From assembly GCA_009705865.1 (NCBI GenBank), contig WLSJ01000114.1, positions 1 through 5,192 of the forward strand: 5,192 bases of DNA. Direction: 5' to 3'. The position numbers and the translations under genes were made by a program. Below, piece after piece: positions 1 to 5,164 of this stretch. The notes under the pieces were generated by a model. The model had not been told where the DNA came from. It saw nothing but the letters and a program-made list of their open reading frames with translations, and ran no database searches. The first letter of the stretch is position 1. Each line of letters begins with the position of its first letter. Origin of the DNA: Actinomycetota bacterium. Lineage in GTDB: Bacteria > Actinomycetota > Acidimicrobiia > Acidimicrobiales > Ilumatobacteraceae.

Positions 1-228
1 CACGACTCGCGGAGCACGTATTTGCCACACGATGGACCAATCAGTAGGTGTTAACCCGCTGTGAACAGAAAGAAGCGGCAAACGATTGAGCAACTCAAGT
101 GGGACCCGCCACCATGTTGGACCAGCTGGCCCAATCATCAAGCCAAGCAACAATGAGCATGCGAGTGCAACAACGGCAGCAGGAATCCACCACCGGCTTG
201 CGCCGCGCATGCTCATCGAAGTCGACAT
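1..228 (-). CDS. btuC: Cobalamin ABC transporter permease BtuC (FecCD family), N-terminal 76 codons, cut by the window edge
   Basis: Reading the minus strand from ATG 228 gives 76 open codons to the window edge. Residues about 15-34 are a hydrophobic first membrane segment (IPAAVVALACSLLLGLMIGP). Residues 67-76 read VWQIRAPRVV, which matches the conserved '(l)W.lRlPRvl' signature that follows the first helix in FecCD/BtuC permeases. As known for the family, two copies form the inner-membrane channel for the corrinoid delivered by BtuF. The start lies 9 bp after the btuF stop and in the same frame (TAG, CAG, TCA, CTC, ATG), with no good SD, so translation is probably coupled to btuF. Met5 and Met7 are alternative starts. 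The substrate assignment comes from the upstream B12 riboswitch; an iron-siderophore permease would look the same over this length. An ATPase gene (btuD) is expected beyond the left edge. Confidence 0.85.
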   Translation of the reverse strand, partial: MSTSMSMRGASRWWIPAAVVALACSLLLGLMIGPAGPTWWRVPLELLNRLPLLSVHSGLTPTDWSIVWQIRAPRVV

Positions 229-237
229 GAGTGACTG

Positions 238-1134
238 CTACTTGCTTGCCACTGTGATTGCCGCAGCAAATTGCTCGATGAGATCTACGACGCGTGGTCC
301 CCAGCGAGATGCCACATCATCATCAAGTTCTACAACATGATTGTTCTTCACCGCATCAATGCCTGACCAGCCCGGACGCTTTGCTACTTCTACAGCACTA
401 GTTGCACAGCACTTTGTATCTGCCAGAAAGACAATGGCGGGGTTCGCTTTCACAATTGCTTCAGCATTCAGTTGTGGGTAATCGTTGCCAGCTTCTACAC
501 CATCGGCAATGTTTGTAAACCCGAATGGCTTCAATAATGCACCAACAAAGGTGTTCGACGTGACTGAATACAACGTGTTGTCTAGTTCATAGAAATATGA
601 CTTTGGCGACATCGGTGCTGAGATATTTTCTGTTGCCTTTGCAATACGTGACTTCATTGTTTCAATCAATGCTGCAGCATCCTTGTCATGACCAGTCAGT
701 GTGCCAAGTTCAGTAATTTGTTTGTAAACATCATCAAGTGTTGCTGCAGCAGCACCTGTCCACACTGTAATTTTCTGGCTAGAGATCGACTGCAACTGCT
801 CAGTGATCTTGTTCATGTCATTTGAAATCAACACAACGTCAGGCGTGTACCCAATAATTGCTTCAACGCTTGGTTCATACGCTGACATCTTCGTTACTTT
901 GTCGGCTACTTCAGAGGGGTATGTGCTGAGTGAATCAACAGCAACAACTTGGTCACCTGCACCAATGGCGTACAACATCTCTGTTGCTGTTGGTGACAAG
1001 CTGACAATGCGGTGAGTAATTGCAGGAACTGTGGTGTCTGGCGTTGAGTTGCCACTTCCACACGCTGCAAGAACAACGGTTGCAACTATTGCTGCTGTCA
1101 GCGCTCGTTTTCGAGACATTCTGATAATTGACAT
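238..1134 (-). CDS. btuF: BtuF-like vitamin B12 (corrinoid) substrate-binding lipoprotein
   Basis: This is a 298-residue protein with a lipoprotein signal peptide: basic residues at R5, R8-R10, a hydrophobic stretch at 11-22, and a lipobox LAAC with acylated Cys25. The mature protein has the two-lobed class III periplasmic-binding fold typical of BtuF/FhuD (PF01497): RIVSLSPTATEMLYAIGAG at 42-60, a PDVV motif at 99-102, a central helix at about 135-170, and a C-terminal RWGPRVVDLIEQF at 278-289. Glu87 (AYEPSVEAI region) and Glu225 (LNAEAI) sit where BtuF-type proteins carry the glutamates that contact BtuC arginines; this is inferred by position. The start at 1134 is preferred because GGAGGA (1146-1141) lies six bases upstream; a longer reading back to 1242 would run through the regulatory leader. 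The gene follows a cobalamin riboswitch and precedes btuC, which gives the substrate. Adjacent Cys242-Cys243 are unusual. Iron-siderophore binding is less likely given the riboswitch. Confidence 0.92.
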   Translation of the reverse strand: MSIIRMSRKRALTAAIVATVVLAACGSGNSTPDTTVPAITHRIVSLSPTATEMLYAIGAGDQVVAVDSLSTYPSEVADKVTKMSAYEPSVEAIIGYTPDVVLISNDMNKITEQLQSISSQKITVWTGAAAATLDDVYKQITELGTLTGHDKDAAALIETMKSRIAKATENISAPMSPKSYFYELDNTLYSVTSNTFVGALLKPFGFTNIADGVEAGNDYPQLNAEAIVKANPAIVFLADTKCCATSAVEVAKRPGWSGIDAVKNNHVVELDDDVASRWGPRVVDLIEQFAAAITVASK

Positions 1135-1136
1135 AA

Positions 1137-1164
1137 TTCTTCCTCCAGGGAATTGGAGAAAGAA
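1137..1164 (-). promoter_or_regulatory. SD-sequestering hairpin of btuF (riboswitch expression platform)
   Basis: In the minus-strand RNA, UUCUUUCUCC (1164-1155) pairs with GGAGGAAGAA (1146-1137). All ten positions pair, one of them U-G, around an 8-nt loop (1154-1147). The 3' arm contains the whole btuF Shine-Dalgarno GGAGGA and ends 2 nt before the ATG at 1134. Such a stem would block ribosome entry. Its place downstream of a cobalamin aptamer marks it as the likely OFF-state element of a translational riboswitch. The pairing is seen directly; the regulatory role is inferred. Confidence 0.75.
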
Positions 1165-1240
1165 GAGTGGGTCACAGTGAAAACAGCTGACGCTGCACTC
1201 TCCGCGGGCCGCCCTTCCTTCGAGGTTCGGTTTCGCATAC

Positions 1241-1370
1241 ACAAACAGGCGACCGGACTTGTCTGGATCGGATTTCTCCGACCAGCATCACCGTTGCGGG
1301 ACAGTGCCGGAGTTTCGCCGGACTTCGCTGGGTTGAGTACTGCACATCGTTTCACCGATGCACTAATTGT
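1241..1370 (-). promoter_or_regulatory. Cobalamin (B12) riboswitch aptamer upstream of btuFC
   Basis: The minus-strand RNA carries the cobalamin-aptamer hallmarks in order. There is a 5' hairpin with loop GUGAAA (1363-1342). A CCGG/CCGG stem around CGAAACU (1321-1307) runs straight into CACUGUCCCGCAACGGUG, where CACUGU (1306-1301) pairs with ACGGUG (1294-1289) around loop CCCGCA. This is the conserved 'CCGGC.CUGUCCCGCAAC.GU' core. A 9-bp hairpin with a bulged U and GAAA tetraloop follows (1285-1263). Last comes a B12-box-like AAGUCCGGUCGCCUG (1260-1246). ACAAUUAG (1370-1363) can close a P1 helix with CUGUUUGU (1248-1241), 7 of 8 pairing. About 107 nt then lead to the btuF SD hairpin. Family knowledge: binding adenosyl- or methylcobalamin lowers expression of B12 uptake genes. 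The exact edges are my estimate. Confidence 0.88.
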
Positions 1371-1398
1371 CACCGTAGCAGAACGAGAGACGGTGACA
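1368..1398. repeat. 9-bp perfect inverted repeat between aspB and the riboswitch
   Basis: On the plus strand TGTCACCGT (1368-1376) and ACGGTGACA (1390-1398) are perfect reverse complements around a 13-nt spacer. In minus-strand RNA this makes a stable stem-loop shortly after the aspB stop. No U-run follows, so it is not a textbook intrinsic terminator. It could still be a U-less terminator, an mRNA 3'-end stabiliser, or an operator for the btu promoter. Its last three bases (1370-1368) are also the start of the proposed riboswitch P1 arm, so the two helices would compete. Confidence 0.5.
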
Positions 1399-1410
1399 CA
1401 CAATTGTGTG
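1397..1410. repeat. 14-bp perfect palindrome CACACAATTGTGTG
   Basis: This is a spacer-free, perfectly symmetric 14-mer in the noncoding stretch between the aspB stop and the riboswitch. It touches the end of the 9-bp inverted repeat. Perfect symmetry without a loop suits a dimeric DNA-binding protein better than an RNA hairpin, but no known operator is recognised. Confidence 0.4.
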
Positions 1411-1411
1411 C

Positions 1412-1425
1412 TGGCGTTTACGCCA
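1412..1425 (-). terminator. Short hairpin spanning the aspB stop codon
   Basis: TGGCG (1412-1416) and CGCCA (1421-1425) are perfect reverse complements around a TTTA loop that contains the aspB stop codon (1420-1418 on the minus strand). It may act with the nearby inverted repeat in ending or stabilising the aspB transcript. No poly-U tract follows, so a terminator role is weakly supported. Confidence 0.25.
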
Positions 1426-2626
1426 CGTAGTCAATAATGCGCTGAATACCATCAACAAGGTCGGCATCGCCGAGAGCAAATGAGAAACGCGCAAAGCCTG
1501 GAGCTCCGAATGCTTCACCTGGCACGATTGCTACGTTGACATCAGTGAGAATCATGTCTGCCAATTCCATGGTGGTCTTTGCAGTCTTTCCCTTGATGTC
1601 ACGATTCAACAAACCAGAAAAGTTCGGGAAGCAATAAAAAGCGCCCTGGGGTTCCATGCATGTAACACCAGGAATGGTGGACAACATCTTGTGCATCAGT
1701 GCACCACGACGCGCAAACGCTTCACGCATCATGTGTACCGCAGACAAATCACCGCTTACTGCAGCAAGCGCTGCAACCTGTGACACGTTGGCAACGTTTG
1801 ACGTGGCATGTGATTGAAAGTTTGTTGAAGCCTTCATGATGTCTTTTGGACCGATCATCCAGCCAACACGCCACCCAGTCATTGCATATGTTTTTGCAAC
1901 ACCATTTACGATGAGACACTGATTCGCGAGTTCAGGAACAAGAGTTGGCATTGACGTGAATTTGTGATCACCGTATGTGAGGTGTTCGTAAATTTCGTCA
2001 GTAACAACCCATACTTTGTTTTTAACTGCCCATTCGCCAATGGCGCGTACTTCGGCTTCTGGATACACAGAACCACTTGGGTTGTCTGGCGATACAAACA
2101 GCAACACTTTTGTTCGTGGTGTGAGAGCTTTGTCTAGTTGTTCAACAGTGACGCGGAATCCGTTTTTTTCTTCCGTATCAATAATGACAGGCACTCCCCC
2201 AGCCAATGTGACGGCCTCTGGGTATGTGGTCCAAAATGGTGCAGGACAAATAACTTCGTCGCCCGGATCACACAGTGCAGCAAATGCAGTGAACACGGCA
2301 TGCTTGCCGCCATTAGTGATGAGTACTTGATCTGCTGTGCATGCAAAGCCACTGTCGCGCATTGTCTTCACTGCCACTGCTTCACGCAGTTCAGGTAAAC
2401 CAGCAGCTGGTGTGTAGCGCTGGTATTTCACTTCACGACAAGCCTTGACCGCTGCTTCCACGATGTGTTCAGGGGTGGCAAAGTCGGGCTCGCCGGCTCC
2501 GAAGCCAATGACATTGAGACCTTGGGCTTTCAGGGCCTTGGCCTTGGCGTCGACCGCCAAGGTGGCTGACTCGGCAATGGCGCCGAGACGAGCAGAAACA
2601 CGTCGCAATTCTTGTGGAGCAGGCAT
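1418..2626 (-). CDS. aspB: Pyridoxal-phosphate class I aminotransferase, subgroup Ib (aspartate, possibly aspartate/prephenate, aminotransferase)
   Basis: This 402-residue enzyme is the usual length for a fold-type I aminotransferase. It opens with RRVSARLGAIAESATLAVDAKAKAL-type sequence (9 onward) and GFGAGEPDF (41-49), characteristic of subgroup Ib. PLP-site residues visible are NGGKHAVF (105-112), SPDNPSG (179-185, Asn182), DEIYE (210-214, Asp210 and Tyr213), the Schiff-base lysine in AKTYAMTGWRVGW (Lys245), and Arg380 in GFARFSFALG for the substrate alpha-carboxylate. Lys108 sits where the Thermus-type aspartate enzyme has a lysine that recognises the acidic side chain, so aspartate/glutamate is favoured. 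Prephenate use cannot be excluded. ATG 2626 is chosen because it precedes the conserved start by about ten residues; a longer reading to 2686 would run into serC. No clear SD is seen. It is divergent from serC, 18 bp apart. GC at third positions is high in codons 11-60. Confidence 0.92.
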   Translation of the reverse strand: MPAPQELRRVSARLGAIAESATLAVDAKAKALKAQGLNVIGFGAGEPDFATPEHIVEAAVKACREVKYQRYTPAAGLPELREAVAVKTMRDSGFACTADQVLITNGGKHAVFTAFAALCDPGDEVICPAPFWTTYPEAVTLAGGVPVIIDTEEKNGFRVTVEQLDKALTPRTKVLLFVSPDNPSGSVYPEAEVRAIGEWAVKNKVWVVTDEIYEHLTYGDHKFTSMPTLVPELANQCLIVNGVAKTYAMTGWRVGWMIGPKDIMKASTNFQSHATSNVANVSQVAALAAVSGDLSAVHMMREAFARRGALMHKMLSTIPGVTCMEPQGAFYCFPNFSGLLNRDIKGKTAKTTMELADMILTDVNVAIVPGEAFGAPGFARFSFALGDADLVDGIQRIIDYVA

Positions 2627-2630
2627 AAGT

Positions 2631-2637
2631 GAAAGGA
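2631..2637 (+). promoter_or_regulatory. Ribosome binding site GAAAGGA for serC
   Basis: GAAAGGA lies 7 bases before the GTG at 2645 and fixes that codon as the serC start. It occupies much of the 18-bp gap between the two divergent start codons. Confidence 0.7.
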
Positions 2638-2644
2638 TTACACG

Positions 2645-3772
2645 GTGAGCGATAAGAACCAACTTGATTTTAAAATTCCCCAGCAACTTCTTCCGCTAGA
2701 TGGCCGATTTGGGTGTGGACCTTCCAAAGTTCGCCCAGAACAGCTGCAGGCAGTCATGTCCCGCATGACTTCGGTGATGGGCACCTCGCACCGCCAGGCG
2801 CCTGTGAAGAACATCGTGGGCTCTGTACGAGACGGGCTCTCGTCCTTGTTCTCCCTACCCGCAGGTTGGGAAATTGTCATGGGCAACGGTGGCTCCACCG
2901 TGTTCTGGGACGTCGCCACATTTGGCCTCATTCGTGAACGAAGCCATCACTTGGTGTTCGGCGAATTCTCTTCCAAGTTTGCAGAAGCTTCTGCTGCTGC
3001 TCCTCACTTGGCTGACCCCGTTGTTGTGACTTCAGATACCGGTACTCATCCTGCACCTGCAAGTGATTCAAGTTGCGATGTGTACGCATACCCACATAAC
3101 GAAACATCTACAGGTGTTGCGATGACACCTGTTCGCCCTTCAAAAGATGGACTCGTCGTAGTTGATGCGACATCTGCAGCTGGCGGCCTCATGTGGGACC
3201 CAGCAAATGTTGATGTGTATTACTTTGCTCCACAGAAATGCTTTGCATCTGATGGAGGCTTGTGGTTGGCAGCATGCTCACCAGCAGCAATTGAACGTAT
3301 TCGTGAAATTAAAGCAACAAAGCGTTGGATGCCTGCGTCGCTTGACTTGTCGATCGCACTTGATAACTCAGTTGCAAACCAGACCTACAACACTCCGGCA
3401 CTTGCCACTCTCATCATGTTGGACGAACAAGTGAAATGGCTGAACTCGAATGGCGGTTTGTCATGGGCAGCTGCACGGACTGCAGAATCAGCACGCAATA
3501 TCTACTCATGGGCAGAGGCTCGTGAGTTTGCATCACCATTCGTGGCAAACCCTGCACAGCGGTCTGACGTGGTGGCGACTATTGATATTGACGGCGTTGA
3601 CGCCAACACCATCAGTGCCATATTGCGCGCCAATGGCGTTGTAGATACTGACAGTTACCGCAAATTGGGCCGCAACCAGTTGCGTGTTGGCATGTTCCCT
3701 GCCATTGACCCAGCAGACGTTGCAGCACTCACAGCCTGTATTGACGTAGTGGTTGACCATCTTCGTTCGTAG
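2645..3772 (+). CDS. serC: Phosphoserine aminotransferase SerC, mycobacterial/actinobacterial type
   Basis: This is a 375-residue cytosolic PLP enzyme (class V aminotransferase fold). It converts 3-phosphohydroxypyruvate plus glutamate to O-phosphoserine plus 2-oxoglutarate in serine biosynthesis. From memory of the family, it resembles M. tuberculosis SerC along its length: DGRFGCGPSKVR (19-30), GTSHRQAPVKNIVG (46-59), GNGGSTVFWD (80-89), HNETSTGVA (151-159), VVDATSAAGG (172-181), YYFAPQKCFASDGGLW (192-207) with Schiff-base Lys198, NQTYNTPA, and YRKLGRNQLRVGMFPA near the C-terminus. Asp174 is the likely PLP pyridine-nitrogen partner. The start is GTG, supported by GAAAGGA seven bases upstream. 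It is followed after 11 bp by the PAC2-family gene. Third-position GC falls sharply around codon 110, but the conserved motifs run uninterrupted across that point. Confidence 0.96.
   Translation: MSDKNQLDFKIPQQLLPLDGRFGCGPSKVRPEQLQAVMSRMTSVMGTSHRQAPVKNIVGSVRDGLSSLFSLPAGWEIVMGNGGSTVFWDVATFGLIRERSHHLVFGEFSSKFAEASAAAPHLADPVVVTSDTGTHPAPASDSSCDVYAYPHNETSTGVAMTPVRPSKDGLVVVDATSAAGGLMWDPANVDVYYFAPQKCFASDGGLWLAACSPAAIERIREIKATKRWMPASLDLSIALDNSVANQTYNTPALATLIMLDEQVKWLNSNGGLSWAAARTAESARNIYSWAEAREFASPFVANPAQRSDVVATIDIDGVDANTISAILRANGVVDTDSYRKLGRNQLRVGMFPAIDPADVAALTACIDVVVDHLRS
2667..2672 (-). promoter_or_regulatory. Candidate -10 box for aspB inside the serC 5' coding region
   Basis: On the minus strand TAAAAT (2672-2667) matches TATAAT at five of six positions and is part of a palindrome ATTTTAAAAT (2667-2676). 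A transcript from it would start near 2660 and give aspB a leader of about 34 nt. No convincing -35 hexamer is seen at 16-18 bp upstream, so this is tentative. Confidence 0.22.
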
Positions 3773-3783
3773 ATTGAACAACA

Positions 3784-4668
3784 ATGCCCATCAACGTTGA
3801 AGAAGTTCTAGAGACATATTGGGATGATCTCGCGCCACTGCGCAACCCCGTCATGCTCGTTGCGCTGCGTGGGTTGTTTGATATTGGTGGCGTAGCAACA
3901 TCAGCGCTTGACTGGATGCTAAAAGAACGTGACGCAACAGTTGTTTCAGACATTGACCCAGACCCATTTTTTGACTTCACGCAAGAACGCCCTGAACAAG
4001 TCATCGATGAAGATGGTGAACGACAAATTCAGTGGCCGGAAAATGACTTCATGATTATTCGTTACCCAGAGGGTGCTCGGGACATGATCGTGCTCAACGG
4101 TGTTGAGCCACACGTTTCTTGGGGAACATTTTCTCAATGCATCGTTGAAGTGGCTCGCGGCCTTGGATGCAATCTTGTAGTCAGTCTTGGTGCCGCTGCG
4201 GAACAAACGCCACATACACGCGTTCCGCTTGTGGTTGGTAGTACCACCAATGAAGACCTTGCATCGCGTCTCGGATTGAGCCGTCCGCAGTATCAAGGAC
4301 CAACTGGCTTGGCTGGCGTCATGTTGAACGCACTTGATGAAGCACATATCCCTAGCATCAGTCTTCGTGTTGGTGTTCCTCACTATCTGATGCATGCACA
4401 ACACCCAAAGAGCGCAGCTGCTTTGTTGCAGCACCTGCAACATGTTTTAGGAATTCCCACAGATCATCAAAATTTGGTCGAAGAAATTTCGCGTTGGCAG
4501 GAACTGCATGACGCAGCTGTTGAAGGCGACCCAGAAGCGTCGGCGTATGTCACCATGCTCGAGCAGCGTTATGACCACGCCATGGAACGCAATATGCCTA
4601 GCGGCGAAGATCTAGCTGCAGAACTCGAAGAGTTCCTACGCGGCCAATCCGACGACGACCCTTCCTAA
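3784..4668 (+). CDS. PAC2-family protein (proteasome assembly chaperone-like), function uncertain
   Basis: This 294-residue soluble protein has no signal peptide or membrane segment. Features of the PAC2 family (PF09754) are the hydrophobic beta strand and loop PVMLVALRGLFDIGGVATSA (22-41), a strand at about 88-104 with an RYPEGARDM turn, LVVSLGAAAEQTPHTRVPLVVG (131-152), a GPTGLAGVMLNAL helix (172-184), and VPHYLMHAQHPKSAAALLQHL (198-218). The C-terminal third (about 230-294) is helical and acidic, with PSGEDLAAELEEFLRG near its end, a tail common in actinobacterial members. Archaeal and eukaryotic relatives help proteasome assembly; in actinobacteria the role is not settled, and no proteasome gene lies in this window. 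ATG 3784 is 11 bp after the serC stop with only a weak SD, so co-transcription and coupled translation with serC are likely. Confidence 0.85.
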   Translation: MPINVEEVLETYWDDLAPLRNPVMLVALRGLFDIGGVATSALDWMLKERDATVVSDIDPDPFFDFTQERPEQVIDEDGERQIQWPENDFMIIRYPEGARDMIVLNGVEPHVSWGTFSQCIVEVARGLGCNLVVSLGAAAEQTPHTRVPLVVGSTTNEDLASRLGLSRPQYQGPTGLAGVMLNALDEAHIPSISLRVGVPHYLMHAQHPKSAAALLQHLQHVLGIPTDHQNLVEEISRWQELHDAAVEGDPEASAYVTMLEQRYDHAMERNMPSGEDLAAELEEFLRGQSDDDPS

Positions 4669-4695
4669 ACAGGCCTCCGCTCGCCCACATAGGGA

Positions 4696-4724
4696 TTGAT
4701 GAACACACAAATCAGACCTAATCT
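4696..4724 (+). promoter_or_regulatory. Predicted hicBA promoter giving a leaderless transcript
   Basis: TTGATG (4696-4701) as a -35 and TAATCT (4719-4724) as a -10 are separated by exactly 17 bp. The -35 keeps TTGA of TTGACA and the -10 fits TANNNT. The hicB ATG at 4732 begins seven bases after the -10, where transcription would be expected to start, and no SD precedes it. Leaderless mRNAs with this spacing are common in actinobacteria. The promoter would let the module be expressed independently of serC and the PAC2 gene. Confidence 0.55.
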
Positions 4725-4731
4725 CTTACCT

Positions 4732-4947
4732 ATGCAACTCACCGCCGTCATTTGGTCAGACCCTTCCGGCGGTTTCTGCTCGCTTAACCCTGATACGGGT
4801 ACAGCCAGTCAGGGCGCCACTGTTGAAGAGGCGCTAGCAAATCTTGAAGAAGCCACAACTTTGTACCTTGAGGAGAGCCCGCTAACTAGTGGCTCACCAG
4901 TGACAGGTGCTTTTGTGACTACTTTTCACATTTCAGACGTTGCCTAA
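4732..4947 (+). CDS. hicB: HicB-like antitoxin (short form without DNA-binding domain)
   Basis: This 71-residue protein matches the small HicB-like antitoxin fold: MQLTAVIWSDPSGGFCSLNP (1-20), TASQGATVEEALANLEEATTLYLEE (24-48), then a final beta strand. 'SQG.T.EEAL.NL.EA..LYLE' is the family's most recognisable signature. The partial RNase H-like fold binds and blocks the HicA toxin. It is too short for the C-terminal HTH or ribbon-helix-helix domain of longer HicB proteins, so autoregulation, if any, cannot rely on an obvious DNA-binding domain. The start at 4732 matches where family members begin; ATG 4699 and TTG 4696 would add 11-12 poorly conserved residues and overlap the proposed -35 box. 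It sits 63 bp after the PAC2-family stop and overlaps hicA by 8 bp. Confidence 0.88.
   Translation: MQLTAVIWSDPSGGFCSLNPDTGTASQGATVEEALANLEEATTLYLEESPLTSGSPVTGAFVTTFHISDVA
4741..4773 (+). repeat. Inverted repeat just inside hicB
   Basis: ACCGCCG (4741-4747) and CGGCGGT (4767-4773) are perfect 7-bp reverse complements around a 19-nt spacer. The spacer holds a second small symmetric motif, GGTCAGACC (4754-4762). The stem starts 9 nt after the hicB ATG and is followed by a short TTT. It could be an operator or an mRNA hairpin affecting initiation; a coding coincidence is also possible. Confidence 0.35.
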
Positions 4948-5164
4948 GCTCCCCGTCTGCTCTGGCGCCGAAGTTATTCAAGTTCTCATCAGGCTCGGAT
5001 TCGAAACTCGTCGACAACGAGGTAGCCACATAGTGCTGCGAAAAGAAAACATCGTGTGCGTTGTTCCACTTCATAACGAATTGAAAAACGGAACGCTACG
5101 AAACGTCCTTAAACAATCAGAGGTCTCCGTTGCTGAATTTCTGAGCGCCTACAAAAAGCGCTGA
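4940..5164 (+). CDS. hicA: HicA-family mRNA interferase toxin (TTG start)
   Basis: This 74-residue protein has a double-stranded-RNA-binding-like HicA fold (PF07927). It reads MPKLPVCSGAEVIQVLIRLG (1-20), FETRRQRGSHIVLR (21-34), CVVPLHNELKNGTLRNVLKQ (40-59) and a C-terminal SVAEFL helix. 'RQ.GSH' with His30 is the catalytic motif of the family; 'VP.H.ELK.GTLR..L.Q' is equally typical. HicA toxins cleave mRNA and stop translation until neutralised by HicB. The TTG at 4940 is supported because MPKLP is a common HicA N-terminus, an in-frame TGA lies at 4916-4918, and no ATG or GTG occurs before the catalytic motif. The TTG overlaps the end of hicB in another frame with no clear SD, so toxin translation should depend on hicB translation. 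No key residue is missing, so the toxin is likely active. Confidence 0.92.
   Translation: MPKLPVCSGAEVIQVLIRLGFETRRQRGSHIVLRKENIVCVVPLHNELKNGTLRNVLKQSEVSVAEFLSAYKKR

Noticed and set aside
86..340. 84-codon plus-strand open frame
   Set aside because: It lies antisense to btuC and the end of btuF, has low-complexity Ser/Thr composition and no recognisable motif.
1135..1242. 36-residue N-terminal extension of BtuF
   Set aside because: It would lie in the riboswitch expression platform. The ATG at 1134 has a good SD and is followed directly by a lipoprotein signal peptide.
1098..1437. Two overlapping open frames (1098-1403 minus, 1153-1437 plus) across the aspB-btuF gap
   Set aside because: The stretch is explained by the riboswitch and inverted repeats; neither frame has a plausible protein family.
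2627..2686. 20-residue N-terminal extension of the aminotransferase
   Set aside because: The extra residues do not resemble the family and the frame would run into serC, through its SD and start.
2638..2931. 97-codon minus-strand open frame inside serC
   Set aside because: Antisense shadow of strongly conserved serC sequence.
4092..4108. Inverted repeat GCTCAAC-GGT-GTTGAGC inside the PAC2-family gene
   Set aside because: It encodes an ordinary strand and turn (VLNGVEP) mid-gene and has no U-run; most likely chance.
3946..4443. 165-codon minus-strand open frame
   Set aside because: Lies wholly antisense to the PAC2-family gene, shows no motif and is rich in Cys, His and Asn, as antisense readings often are.
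4669..4695. Terminator after the PAC2-family gene
   Set aside because: Only the hexamer AGGCCT is symmetric here; no stem of useful length and no T-run.
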